32,698 nucleotides of DNA from a virus: the IMG/VR virus record IMGVR_UViG_3300025120_000274, positions 1-32,698 of that record; one strand, given 5' to 3'. The position numbers and the translations under genes are program-made. The notes below the pieces were generated by a model. The model did not search any database, had not been told where the DNA came from, and saw nothing but the letters and a program-made list of their open reading frames with translations. Below, one piece after another: positions 1 through 8,876 of this stretch (the first letter of the stretch is position 1; each line of letters starts with the position of its first letter).

Positions 1-1118
1 TATATTCTTTGTTCATACCTATGGAATGGAATTACGAAGGATTCATTGACAATTATGGAATGCCTGTATTCGAAGACCCATCAGAAAGCTGCAAGGGCCC
101 ATACGGCGACCCTATTGAAGTCGGGGTCATCAACCATTGGAATAATGAGGTAGATGGATTAAGAGGCGATCAAGACGCTTTAAATGAATTTTACAGACAA
201 TTCCCAAGAACAGAAGAGCACGCTTTTCGGGACGAAACAAAAAATAGTATATTTAATTTAGTTAAAATATACGAGCAAATAGATTACAACGAAGATTTAA
301 GAAACACAAGCGTTGTAACCACAGGGAGTTTTATGTGGGAAAATGGCATAAAAGATACTAAAGTAAAATTTACACCAAACCCTAGCGGCAGATTTAAAAT
401 ATCTTGGGTTCCAAGTTTTGATTTGCAAAATCGCCAAATTATTAAGAATGGGGCTAAGCACCCGGGTAATGAACATATAGGTGCATTTGGGTGTGATAGT
501 TATGACATATCGGGAACAACAGACGGTAAAGGCTCCAAGGGCGCATTGCATGGTGTTACAAAGTTTAGTATGGAAGATGCGCCACCCCATTCGTTTTTTT
601 TAGAATATGTTGCAAGGCCTCAAACAGCGGAAATGTTTTTTGAAGATGTTTTAATGGCTATAGTTTTTTACGGTATGCCAATATTAGCAGAAAACAATAA
701 ACCTAGACTTTTATATTATTTAAAAAGAAGGGGCTATAGAGGTTACTCTATGAACCGGCCAGACAGACTTTGGAATAAGTTATCTGTAACAGAAAAAGAA
801 ATAGGTGGTATACCAAATTCGAGTGAAGACATTAAGCAAGCTCATGCAGCCGCAATTGAATCTTACATAGATAAATACGTTGGTTTAAAATCCGATGGAG
901 ACTATGGCGATCTATATTTTAATCAAACATTAAATGATTGGTCAAAATTTGACATAAACAAAAGAACAAAATTTGATGCTTCTATTAGCAGCGGACTAGC
1001 CATTATGGCTTGCAATAGAAATTTGTATAGGCCGGTTGCAAAAAAAGTTAAACAAAAATTAAACCTAAGTGTCGCTAGATATACCAATAGCGGTAGTTTA
1101 TCAAAAATAATAAAATAA
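1..1118 (+). CDS. terL: Terminase large subunit, C-terminal part (5' end outside window)
   Basis: This is the 3' part of the DNA-packaging motor gene. The frame is open to the left edge (codons from base 3 read Y-S-L-F-I-P-M-E-W-N), so the TTG at 9 is not a start and the ATPase domain lies outside the window. What remains fits the RNase H-like nuclease domain. A beta-strand carries an aspartate in FGCDSYDISG (D codon at 495-497). A second acidic position follows in PILAENNKPRLL. A late aspartate sits in KFDASISSGLAIMA, near the C-terminus. This D...E...D spacing and the flanking strand/helix pattern are typical of the headful-cutting nuclease of TerL proteins. The portal gene follows after 2 bases, the usual order in tailed phages. 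The identity rests on motifs plus synteny. The subfamily cannot be set without the ATPase part. Confidence 0.85.
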   Translation, partial: YSLFIPMEWNYEGFIDNYGMPVFEDPSESCKGPYGDPIEVGVINHWNNEVDGLRGDQDALNEFYRQFPRTEEHAFRDETKNSIFNLVKIYEQIDYNEDLRNTSVVTTGSFMWENGIKDTKVKFTPNPSGRFKISWVPSFDLQNRQIIKNGAKHPGNEHIGAFGCDSYDISGTTDGKGSKGALHGVTKFSMEDAPPHSFFLEYVARPQTAEMFFEDVLMAIVFYGMPILAENNKPRLLYYLKRRGYRGYSMNRPDRLWNKLSVTEKEIGGIPNSSEDIKQAHAAAIESYIDKYVGLKSDGDYGDLYFNQTLNDWSKFDINKRTKFDASISSGLAIMACNRNLYRPVAKKVKQKLNLSVARYTNSGSLSKIIK

Positions 1119-1120
1119 AT

Positions 1121-3547
1121 ATGGCTGGATCAGTTATAAAAGATTTTTTCCCTAGTCAAGTTGCTAGTGACGCAGACAAAATGTCTGCTGAATACGGGCT
1201 TAAAGTAGGCAAGGCTATTCAAGACGAGTGGTTTAAAATGGATATGGGCACGAATAGGTATCGTACAAACCAAAGGGCATTTCATAATCTTAGGTTATAT
1301 GCAAGGGGAGAACAAGGAATACAAAAATATAAAGACGAGTTATCTATTAATGGTGATTTATCTTATTTAAACTTAGACTGGAAGCCAGTCCCTATTATAC
1401 CTAAATTTGTTGATATTGTTGTTAATGGTATATCTGAAAGGTCATTTGACATAAAAGCTTTTAGCCAAGATCCTTTTGGCGTTGAAAAGCGGACTAAGTA
1501 CATGGAGTCTATTATAAGAGATATGCAGACGCAGGAATTAAGCGAAATTGCAATGCAAGCATTCGGTGTTTCTTTATATGAGAATAATCCTGAAAATTTA
1601 CCCGAATCAAAAGAAGAATTAGATCTTCATATGCAGCTTGGCTATAAGCAGGCTGTTGAAATAGCAGAAGAGCAGGCTATAGAAACCTTATTAAAAGGTA
1701 ATAGATATGACCTTACTAGAAAAAGGGTTACATATGACTTAACAACTATAGGTATTGGATGTGTTAAGAACACCTTTAATACTTCTGAAGGTGTTAAGGT
1801 TGAGTATGTGAACCCTGCCAATATGGTTTATTCATATACAGAAGACCCTTATTTTAGCGATGTTTATTATGTTGGAGAAATAAAAGATGTACCAATTAAT
1901 GAACTTAAAAAGCAATTCCCAAATTTAACTCAGGATGAGCTTGAGAAAATTTCAAAAACCGCGTATAGGTCAAATGGTTTTTACGATAGAACCGCAGGCA
2001 ATTACCAAGGGGCGGATTCCAACACTGTTCAGGTTTTGTATTATAACTATAAAACTTACATGAACGAAGTTTATAAAGTTAAAGAAACAGCAACAGGTGC
2101 TTCAAAAATTTTAGCTAGAGACGATCAATTCGATCCGCCTGTCGAAGTTTTAGAACAGCAATTTGGTAAACTGTCTAGATCATTAGAAGTATTATATGAG
2201 GGTGTTTTAATTTTGGGCACTGACATTTTATTAAAATGGGCAATGGCAAAAAATATGATGCGCCCTAAAAGCGACTATACAAAAGTAAAACTAAATTACA
2301 GCATTGTTGCCCCAAGAATGTACAAAGGCAAAATAGAGTCTTTAGTTAGTAGAATTACCGGATTTGCTGATATGATTCAATTAACCCATTTAAAGCTGCA
2401 GCAGGTGATGTCTAAAATGGTTCCAGATGGAGTTTATTTAGATGCAGATGGTTTAGCTGAAATAGACTTAGGAAACGGCACAAACTATAATCCGCAAGAA
2501 GCACTTAATATGTTTTTTCAAACAGGTTCTGTTATCGGGAGATCGTATACTCAAGAAGGAGACATGAATCCAGGAAAAGTTCCTATTCAAGAAATAACAA
2601 GTGGCAGCGGTGGAAATAAAATGCAGGCATTAATAGGAACATATAACTATTATTTGCAAATGATAAGAGATGTAACGGGACTAAACGAAGCTAGGGACGG
2701 ATCAACACCAGATTCTAGGGCTTTAGTTGGGGTACAGAAATTAGCGGCTGCAAATAGCAACACCGCGACAAGACATATATTAAATGCCAACCTGTTTATA
2801 ACAGCTGAAACAGCGGAAGCTTTATCTTTAAGAATATCGGATATATTAGAGTATTCGCCCGCTAAGGAAGCGTTTATACAAAAAATAGGCGGTCACAATG
2901 TTGCAACCCTGGAGGAAATGTCAGATTTGCATCTTTATGATTTTGGCATATTTATAGAGCTTGCTCCGGACGAAGAACAAAGACTTTTGTTGGAAAATAA
3001 TATACAGACCGCTTTGTCCGCGGGTCTTATAGACTTAGACGATGCTATAGATTTAAGAGATATAAAAAACATTAAGCTTGCTAATCAGCTTTTAAAAATA
3101 CGCAGAAAAAGAAAACTTGAAAGAGATCAAATGATGCAGCAGGAGAATATTCAAGCACAAGCGCAGGCTAATGCTCAAAGCCAGCAGGTGGCCGCTAATC
3201 TTGAAGTTCAAAAACAATCAGCAATTACGGGTCAAAAGTTACAAATTGAGCAAACTAGAATGCAATTAGAAATGCAAAAGCTAGAGCAAGAAAAGCTTGC
3301 TAAAATGGAACTAATGAATTTGGAGTTTCAAATGAACATGCAGCTAAAAGGCATGGAGGTTGAAAATTACAAAGCTAGAGAGAGCTTTAAAGAAGACAGA
3401 AAAGACGATAGAACTAAAATACAAGCGACTCAGCAAAGCGAGTTAATTGAGCAGAGAAAAAACAATACTCCTCCTAAAAGTTTTGAATCTAGCGGGAATG
3501 ACATAATTGGAGGAGGATTTGACTTAGGTTCTTTTGAGCCCAAGTAA
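1121..3547 (+). CDS. Portal (head-tail connector) protein, 808 aa
   Basis: The likely role is the dodecameric portal at the capsid vertex, through which DNA is packaged and ejected. It lies directly between terL and the scaffold/capsid genes and has the size of the long portals of marine and crAss-like podoviruses (T7 portal is about 536 aa). The N-terminal third holds the helix-rich region with KPVPIIPKFVDIVVNGISER, where the protein binds the DNA-facing wing and stem in related portals. From about residue 675 to 790 it is a long Q/M/E/K-rich helix with heptad-like hydrophobics (MQLEMQKLEQEKLAKMELMN), a predicted coiled coil that would form the barrel projecting into the capsid. The tail ends in a glycine-rich GGGFDLG segment. 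The start ATG follows the terL stop by 2 bases and has only an A/T leader. Function is inferred from position, length and architecture. Confidence 0.82.
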   Translation: MAGSVIKDFFPSQVASDADKMSAEYGLKVGKAIQDEWFKMDMGTNRYRTNQRAFHNLRLYARGEQGIQKYKDELSINGDLSYLNLDWKPVPIIPKFVDIVVNGISERSFDIKAFSQDPFGVEKRTKYMESIIRDMQTQELSEIAMQAFGVSLYENNPENLPESKEELDLHMQLGYKQAVEIAEEQAIETLLKGNRYDLTRKRVTYDLTTIGIGCVKNTFNTSEGVKVEYVNPANMVYSYTEDPYFSDVYYVGEIKDVPINELKKQFPNLTQDELEKISKTAYRSNGFYDRTAGNYQGADSNTVQVLYYNYKTYMNEVYKVKETATGASKILARDDQFDPPVEVLEQQFGKLSRSLEVLYEGVLILGTDILLKWAMAKNMMRPKSDYTKVKLNYSIVAPRMYKGKIESLVSRITGFADMIQLTHLKLQQVMSKMVPDGVYLDADGLAEIDLGNGTNYNPQEALNMFFQTGSVIGRSYTQEGDMNPGKVPIQEITSGSGGNKMQALIGTYNYYLQMIRDVTGLNEARDGSTPDSRALVGVQKLAAANSNTATRHILNANLFITAETAEALSLRISDILEYSPAKEAFIQKIGGHNVATLEEMSDLHLYDFGIFIELAPDEEQRLLLENNIQTALSAGLIDLDDAIDLRDIKNIKLANQLLKIRRKRKLERDQMMQQENIQAQAQANAQSQQVAANLEVQKQSAITGQKLQIEQTRMQLEMQKLEQEKLAKMELMNLEFQMNMQLKGMEVENYKARESFKEDRKDDRTKIQATQQSELIEQRKNNTPPKSFESSGNDIIGGGFDLGSFEPK

Positions 3548-3579
3548 TAATAATAATAGTAATTTTATAATATTTTATC

Positions 3580-4770
3580 ATGGAAAACAAAGAAAACGAA
3601 GTTGTAGAACCTACAGCTGAAGTAAAAAAGCCAAGACGTCCAAAGCAGCTTGTTGACAAACCAACAGAAGATGACGTTATTAAAATTGATTTAAGAGAAA
3701 ATAAACAAGAAGAACAAGAAGATGCCGTTCAAGAGCAAAGCACAGATGACAGCAATGCTACTGTCGAACAACCCCAAGACGAAAGCAATAGCGAAGAAGT
3801 GGTTGAAGAAATACAAAGCGCCACTGAAGAACAAGAAGAGTCTATTCTTGAAGAAATAACAGAGGAGGAAGTTCAAGAGCAAGCTGAAGATTTACAAGAA
3901 GAAATCGCAGAAGCTGTCCAAGAACAAGCTGAATCAGGAGAACCGCTTCCTGAAAATATTCAAAAAGTTGTGGACTTTATGAATGAAACAGGCGGGAATC
4001 TAGAGGATTATGTTAAATTAAATACAGACTATTCTAAATTAAGCGAAAACCAACTGCTTAGAGAATACTACGAAAATACTAAGCCTCATTTAGATAAAGA
4101 AGAAATTGATTTTTTAATGCAAGATAATTTTTCTTATGAAGAAGATGTTGATGAAGAAAGAGATATAAGAAAAAAGAAAATTGCATACAAAGAGGAGTTA
4201 GCGAGAGCTAAAAATCACCTAGACGGACTAAAGTCTAAATATTACGAAGAAATTAAAGCTGGATCAAGATTAAATCCAGAACAACAAAAAGCGGTTGAGT
4301 TTTTTAATCGCTATAATAAGGATAATGCGGAGGCATCTAAAGTGGCTGAAAAGCAACAAAGTGTATTTTTAAACCAAACCAATAATGTTTTTTCAAATGA
4401 TTTCAAAGGTTTTGACTATCAAGTTGGAGACAAGAAATACAGGTTTAAGGTTAAAAATACGAATGAGATTAAGGAAACCCAAAGTGACATTAATAATTTT
4501 GTTAAGAAGTTCTTAAACGATAAAAATGAAATGTCAGATGCTAAAGGTTACCATAAATCGCTTTTTACTGCTATGAACCCCGACGCTGTTGCAAAACACT
4601 TTTATGAGCAAGGCAAAGCCGATGCAATGAAAGAAAGTATGGCGAAATCTAAGAATGTTAATATGGACGCGAGAGGTGTTCATGAAAAAGTTACCACTTC
4701 TAATGGTTGGACCGTAAAAGCAATAAACGGGCAAGATACTTCTAAATTAAAAATTAGAACAAGAAATTAA
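3580..4770 (+). CDS. Acidic scaffold-like capsid assembly protein, 396 aa
   Basis: The probable role is an internal scaffold that guides capsid assembly and is lost or cleaved before DNA packaging. It sits between portal and major capsid genes, the normal scaffold position. The first roughly 125 residues are extremely rich in Glu, Gln and Asp with short repeated blocks (EEVVEEIQSATEEQEE, EEVQEQAEDLQEE) and look disordered. The middle (about residues 125-250) is helical and charged. The C-terminal 100 residues are more basic and end in KLKIRTRN, compatible with a capsid-binding tail as in other scaffolds. No protease motif is visible. A 32-base A/T-only leader precedes the ATG. The gene is assigned by position and composition rather than by sequence recognition. 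Confidence 0.68.
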   Translation: MENKENEVVEPTAEVKKPRRPKQLVDKPTEDDVIKIDLRENKQEEQEDAVQEQSTDDSNATVEQPQDESNSEEVVEEIQSATEEQEESILEEITEEEVQEQAEDLQEEIAEAVQEQAESGEPLPENIQKVVDFMNETGGNLEDYVKLNTDYSKLSENQLLREYYENTKPHLDKEEIDFLMQDNFSYEEDVDEERDIRKKKIAYKEELARAKNHLDGLKSKYYEEIKAGSRLNPEQQKAVEFFNRYNKDNAEASKVAEKQQSVFLNQTNNVFSNDFKGFDYQVGDKKYRFKVKNTNEIKETQSDINNFVKKFLNDKNEMSDAKGYHKSLFTAMNPDAVAKHFYEQGKADAMKESMAKSKNVNMDARGVHEKVTTSNGWTVKAINGQDTSKLKIRTRN

Positions 4771-4788
4771 CACTTAAAAAAATAAACT

Positions 4789-6273
4789 ATGAGTTTTTCA
4801 ACAACTGCGGCTAAATTAACGCCGCGCCCAACTAAAACATTAGCTTGGGATAATTACTTGAACATTAATGATCTTAAATTTGATCAACAGTTCTTGCCTG
4901 AGGTTTACGAAAAAGAAATCGAAAGATTTGGAAATCGTACAATCTCTGGATTTTTAACTATGGTAGGAGCCGAAATGCCAATGGCTTCTGACTTAGTGAC
5001 ATGGGTTGAGCAAGGGCGTTTACACATTGCTTTTGACGACATTAAAAAAATAGATGAAAAAACAATTGAATTTGCATCTGACGCCGATATTGCGCTTATT
5101 GGTGTAGGAGATACTATTGTATTAGGAAAAGGAAACAATGAGATTAAAGCTTACGTTTCTGCAGTTGCTGCCGCTGGTGGTAACAAAAGAGCCACAGTAC
5201 AAGCCTACACAAATGGAGCTAATGGTATTGACACACTTGGTGCTGACAACACAACAGGATGTTCTTTATTCGTATACGGTTCAGAGTATGCAAAAGGAAG
5301 CGCTACTGGAGGTAATTCAATTGAAGCTAAATCAGAATTCTTTAACAACAAGCCAATTATTTTACGTAACAAGTATTCAGTTGCTGGATCTAACGTTGCT
5401 CAAATTGGATGGGTTGAAGTAACTTCTGAAGCTGGAACTGGCGGGTACTTATGGTACTTAAAATCTGAGCATGAGTCAAGATTGCGTTTTCAAGATCACC
5501 TAGAAATGTCTATGGTTGAAGCTGAAAAAGCAGACTTAACAGTTGTAGGTGGTGCCGCTTCTTTTGCGTCAATAAACGGTCCTTCTGGTACTGATACTGG
5601 TAGCGAAGGGTTATTCTCTGCTATTGAAGCTAGGGGTAACGTTTACACTGGTGCTGACTTTGGAGCTACTTTAGCCTTCAACGCTGCTACCTCTGGAGCC
5701 CCTGCGGTGGCTGTGGATTATGCTGCTAACAACGGAATCAATGAGTTTGATACTATTTTAACACAATTAGACACTCAGGGTGCTATTGAAGAAAACATGC
5801 TTTTCTTAGATCGCGGGACTGCTTTGTCTATAGATAATATGCTTGCTGCTGTTAACGCTCCTTACGGAGGTGGAACATCTTTTGGCGTATTTGAAAACGA
5901 TGAAGAAATGGCATTAAACCTTGGATTTAGCGGTTTCCGTAGAGGATCTTACGATTTCTACAAAACTGACTGGAAATATTTGAATGATTCTACAACTCGT
6001 GGAGGTTTCGCAAATATTGAAGGAGTATTAGTTCCTGCTGGTGTTTCAACTGTTTACGATCAACAATTAGGTACAAACATTCAAAGACCATTCTTACACG
6101 TACGCTACAGAGCTTCTGAAGCTGACGATCGAAGAATGAAGTCTTGGATCACTGGATCTGTTGGCGGAAACTACACAAGCGAAGAGGATGCAATGAATGT
6201 AAACTTCTTATCGGAGCGTGCACTTTGTGTTCAAGGAGCAAACAACTTTGTGTTATTCAAGAAAATAGCATAA
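4789..6273 (+). CDS. Major capsid protein, 494 aa
   Basis: This should form the icosahedral shell, presumably with the HK97 fold, although the fold is inferred. Evidence is the position right after the scaffold and the length typical of such proteins. The composition is Gly/Ala/Asn/Thr-rich and low in Lys-rich helices. A C-terminal block ends NFLSERALCVQGANNFVLFK, a pattern I associate with capsid proteins of marine phages. The N-terminal region (about residues 20-80) with FLPEVYEKEIERFGNRTISG would be the N-arm and early P-domain. A strong hairpin terminator follows 10 bases after the stop, consistent with a highly expressed transcript ending here, as after T7 gene 10. The start ATG is preceded by TTAAAAAAATAAACT, with no Shine-Dalgarno sequence. 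Codons look more uniform (GCT, GGT/GGA, ACT) than in neighbouring genes, as expected for an abundant protein, but I did not compute this. Confidence 0.85.
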   Translation: MSFSTTAAKLTPRPTKTLAWDNYLNINDLKFDQQFLPEVYEKEIERFGNRTISGFLTMVGAEMPMASDLVTWVEQGRLHIAFDDIKKIDEKTIEFASDADIALIGVGDTIVLGKGNNEIKAYVSAVAAAGGNKRATVQAYTNGANGIDTLGADNTTGCSLFVYGSEYAKGSATGGNSIEAKSEFFNNKPIILRNKYSVAGSNVAQIGWVEVTSEAGTGGYLWYLKSEHESRLRFQDHLEMSMVEAEKADLTVVGGAASFASINGPSGTDTGSEGLFSAIEARGNVYTGADFGATLAFNAATSGAPAVAVDYAANNGINEFDTILTQLDTQGAIEENMLFLDRGTALSIDNMLAAVNAPYGGGTSFGVFENDEEMALNLGFSGFRRGSYDFYKTDWKYLNDSTTRGGFANIEGVLVPAGVSTVYDQQLGTNIQRPFLHVRYRASEADDRRMKSWITGSVGGNYTSEEDAMNVNFLSERALCVQGANNFVLFKKIA

Positions 6274-6283
6274 TTTTAAAATA

Positions 6284-6332
6284 AAAATTCTGGGGTCACA
6301 CATACTAAAGTGAGACGTGGCCCCGGAGTTTT
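6284..6332 (+). terminator. Intrinsic terminator after the capsid gene
   Basis: Bases 6284-6299 (AAAATTCTGGGGTCAC) pair with 6317-6332 (GTGGCCCCGGAGTTTT) in a 16-bp stem with a few G-U pairs and a 17-base loop. The G/C core is flanked by A's on the left and a short T-run on the right. It lies just after the capsid stop. It probably lets only part of transcription continue into the downstream tail genes. Confidence 0.8.
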
Positions 6333-6360
6333 ATTATTAACTATTTAATTATATTATATC

Positions 6361-7176
6361 ATGGCTAAAAAAGCTAAAGCAGAAGCTGTTGAGGTTGCAC
6401 CTCAGGAGGTTGCGGTAAAAGCTGCACCTAAAAAAATTAAACAAAAACCAGTTTACGCAGATAAACTATATACTCTAAAGGGTAATAAAAAACCTTTAAC
6501 ATATACATTACAGAGCAAACATTCAAGCAGAAAACCATTACTTTGGTTCGATGAAGAAAAAGGCTATCAAAGAGAATTAAGGTATTCCACTAATCAAGCC
6601 TCCCCATTTGCCGATGAGCAAGCGGGCATGGTAACTTTGGGTAGAATTATTTTTAAAGGAGGAGCTTTAAGGGTTCCTAAATCAGACGTTTGTTTACAAA
6701 AACTATTGTCTTTGTATCACCCAGCTAGAAATGAAGTATATGAGGAGTACAACCCTGTTCAAGAGTCTATAGACGAAACAGCGCTAATAGAATTAGAAAT
6801 AGAAGCTTTACTTATTGCTAAGCAAATGGACATAAATGAAGCAGAAGCTGTATTAAGAGTAGAGGAAGGAAACAAGGTAGATTCATTAAGCTCTTCAGAA
6901 TTAAAAAGAGACTTATTGATTTTTGCAAAACGTAATCCCGGTTTATTTATAAATCTTGCTAATGATGAAAATGTGGAGTTAAGAAACATTGGAATTAAAG
7001 CAACTCAATCTGGTATTTTAAAATTATCACAAGATCAAAGAACTTTCTTTTATGGAAGCAATGACAGAAAACTTATGACTGTCCCATTTGATGAACATCC
7101 ATATTCAGCTTTAGCCGCTTGGTTTAAAACTGATGACGGTATGGAAGTTTTAAAACACATAACCAAAAAAATATAA
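6361..7176 (+). CDS. Unrecognised protein downstream of capsid gene, 271 aa
   Basis: I do not recognise the family. The N-terminus (residues 1-35) is a Lys/Ala/Val-rich, probably disordered tail (MAKKAKAEAVEVAPQEVAVK). Residues about 40-125 look like a beta-rich domain with KPLTYTLQSKHSSRKPLLWF, then a small sub-region where GRIIFKGGALRVPKSDVCLQ would anchor a conserved fold. Residues 135-215 are helical and acidic (ALIELEIEALLIAKQMDINE), and the end is a mixed domain. It is framed by two hairpins (6284-6332 and 7186-7224), so it can form its own transcription unit. Its position between capsid and connector genes suggests a virion or assembly protein, such as a capsid decoration or head-completion factor, but this is inference from position only. 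The leader is A/T only. Confidence 0.6.
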   Translation: MAKKAKAEAVEVAPQEVAVKAAPKKIKQKPVYADKLYTLKGNKKPLTYTLQSKHSSRKPLLWFDEEKGYQRELRYSTNQASPFADEQAGMVTLGRIIFKGGALRVPKSDVCLQKLLSLYHPARNEVYEEYNPVQESIDETALIELEIEALLIAKQMDINEAEAVLRVEEGNKVDSLSSSELKRDLLIFAKRNPGLFINLANDENVELRNIGIKATQSGILKLSQDQRTFFYGSNDRKLMTVPFDEHPYSALAAWFKTDDGMEVLKHITKKI

Positions 7177-7185
7177 GTTATCATT

Positions 7186-7224
7186 ATAGTAGTTAGGCTG
7201 CTGTAATGGTGGCCTAATTATTAT
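7186..7224 (+). terminator. Hairpin, probable weak terminator
   Basis: Bases 7186-7198 (ATAGTAGTTAGGC) pair with 7212-7224 (GCCTAATTATTAT) in a 13-bp stem with two G-U pairs and a 13-base loop. It fills most of the 62-base gap between two genes. The right arm is followed by an A/T-rich stretch but not by a clean T-run. It may therefore be an attenuating terminator or an RNA-processing or stability hairpin. Confidence 0.5.
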
Positions 7225-7238
7225 TAATAAAAAATTAT

Positions 7239-7970
7239 ATGGCAGTAAGCGTAGATACAGTATACCAAAAAGTTTTAGGTATATTAAATAAAGAACAAAG
7301 AGGCTATGTTACCGCCCAAGAATTTAACTTATTTGCTAATCAAGCACAGTTAGATTTATTTGAGCAGTATTTTTACGATATAAATCAATTTGGCAGAATT
7401 CCTGGTAATGATACCGAGTATTCTGATATGCTCAATATGCTAGATAAAAAGCTAGCTCCTTTCCAAACATCAGCGTCGCTTATATATGACGCAGCAAACA
7501 ATCACTTTGTTTTACCGGCTGATCTTTATAGGCTAGGCACAGTAATATATGGCAACACCACAACAAGCAATTTTGGCGTTACAAGTACTGAGCAAATAGA
7601 AGCCGAAAGAATCAACCAAAATGAGATTCTATACATAAACTCATCACCATTAACAAAGCCTGCTAATACGCGCCCCATATACACGCAAAACAGCGCTGGG
7701 CTTAATGTTTTTGGAGCAGCGGAATTAATAGCCAACGTTTCCTGTACTTACATAAAGAAACCGGCTAAAGTTCAATGGGCTTATACTATTGTTTTTGATG
7801 AGCCTCTTTACAACGCTTCAAACTCTGTTGACTTTGAATTAGACCCTTCCGAAGAAACGGAGTTAGTTATAAAAATACTAGAATTATCTGGGTTGTTAAT
7901 AAAAGACTTCAACATGTACAATGCCATAAACCGCGAGGAAATGGAAACTATTCAACAAGAAAAATCATAA
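7239..7970 (+). CDS. Probable head-tail connector (adaptor/ring) protein, 243 aa
   Basis: The likely role is a ring protein below the portal that joins the head to the short tail. The protein starts with a helical segment (VDTVYQKVLGILNKEQRGYV) followed by LFANQAQLDLFEQYF, a layout common in adaptor proteins. A beta-rich middle contains HFVLPADLYRLGTVIYG. The pattern LPxDLYRL is also seen in T7 gp11-like gatekeeper proteins and connector proteins of marine phages. The C-terminal part (about residues 195-243) is helical with an acidic ELDPSEETELVIKILELSG stretch. The gene is followed after 3 bases by another connector-like gene, so the pair probably forms successive rings. The assignment is from position, size and general resemblance; the exact ring is not known. 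Confidence 0.6.
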   Translation: MAVSVDTVYQKVLGILNKEQRGYVTAQEFNLFANQAQLDLFEQYFYDINQFGRIPGNDTEYSDMLNMLDKKLAPFQTSASLIYDAANNHFVLPADLYRLGTVIYGNTTTSNFGVTSTEQIEAERINQNEILYINSSPLTKPANTRPIYTQNSAGLNVFGAAELIANVSCTYIKKPAKVQWAYTIVFDEPLYNASNSVDFELDPSEETELVIKILELSGLLIKDFNMYNAINREEMETIQQEKS

Positions 7971-7973
7971 TAA

Positions 7974-8873
7974 ATGGCTTTACAAAACTTAACAGACGAA
8001 CAATATTACTTAGGCCCAGATGGAGTTTGGAACAGTTTAGATGAAAACTATGGCAGCTACCAGTTTATTTCGCTTAAGGACATTGTAAATAACTTTATTA
8101 TAGCTTATGTTGGCGAAAGCAAAATTATAAGTAAAATTAAAAGAACTGATGTTGCTTTTCATGCTCAAAGAGGTATACAAGAATTAAGCTTTGATACACT
8201 TCCTTCTATAAAGTCACAAGAAATAGAAATACCACCGGCTTTATATATGGTGCTACCCAAAAATTATGTAAACTACGTTAAGCTAACTTGGGTGGATGAT
8301 TCGGGTATAGAAAGAATAATATACCCTGCAATTAAAACTAGCAATCCCATACCTATTGTTCAAGATGATGACTACGAATATACGTTTGACCAAACAGGCG
8401 AAATTATAGAGGCGTCAGAGTCTGAAACATTAAGAAAATTTAAATCTAAAGACGGGGCCTATTCTGGCTCTACAAGTAGTTATCCGCACGGAAGACTACA
8501 TGCTGCTGGGCAAAGATACGGGCTTGACCCGCAATATGCGCAATCAAATGGCGTGTTTTATATAGATCAAATACAAGGATTAATACACTTTAGCTCAGAT
8601 TTGTGCAACAAGATTGTAACCTTGAAATATATAAGTGATGGCGTAGCTGGCGATGAAGATAAAGTGGTTCACAAGTTTGCCGAAGAAGCTATTTACAAAT
8701 ATATAGCGCATGCTGTTTTAGCTACAAGGTTTAACACGCCAGAATACTTAGTTGCTAGATTTAAAAGAGAAGCAGCTGTAGCAAAAAGAAATGCTAAATT
8801 AAGATTATCAAATATAAAATTAGAAGAAATCACGCAAATAATGCGCGGTAAGTCTAAGCAAATAAAACATTAA
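7974..8873 (+). CDS. Probable second connector / tail tubular protein A-like, 299 aa
   Basis: This is likely a nozzle or adaptor protein of the tail, comparable in place to T7 gp11. The N-terminal half has a helix with the block HAQRGIQELSFDTLPS, then beta structure including PALYMVLPKNYVNYVKLTWV. The pattern of a predicted loop after PxNYVxYVKL and a long variable insertion (about residues 125-185, rich in D, E, S and G) fits a ring protein with a surface loop. Helices near the C-terminus (FAEEAIYKYIAHAVLATRF and RFKREAAVAKRNAKLRLSN) are basic and could contact the portal or DNA. It is 3 bases from both the upstream and downstream genes, indicating one co-translated block. The family is conserved in marine phages as I recall it, but the specific ring number is unknown. 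Confidence 0.62.
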   Translation: MALQNLTDEQYYLGPDGVWNSLDENYGSYQFISLKDIVNNFIIAYVGESKIISKIKRTDVAFHAQRGIQELSFDTLPSIKSQEIEIPPALYMVLPKNYVNYVKLTWVDDSGIERIIYPAIKTSNPIPIVQDDDYEYTFDQTGEIIEASESETLRKFKSKDGAYSGSTSSYPHGRLHAAGQRYGLDPQYAQSNGVFYIDQIQGLIHFSSDLCNKIVTLKYISDGVAGDEDKVVHKFAEEAIYKYIAHAVLATRFNTPEYLVARFKREAAVAKRNAKLRLSNIKLEEITQIMRGKSKQIKH

Positions 8874-8876
8874 TAT

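Noticed and set aside
9-11. TTG as the start of the terminase gene
   Set aside because: The frame is open to the left edge and the protein lacks the ATPase half, so the gene is truncated by the window rather than starting here.
5138-5422. 94-aa + strand frame inside the capsid gene
   Set aside because: It lies entirely within the intact capsid frame, shows a low-complexity leucine/glutamine composition from frame shift of capsid codons, and has no leader of its own.
6333-6360. Promoter in the A/T-rich stretch before the 271-aa gene
   Set aside because: No clear TTG and TAnnTTTG pair as in Bacteroidota promoters; base composition alone is not evidence.
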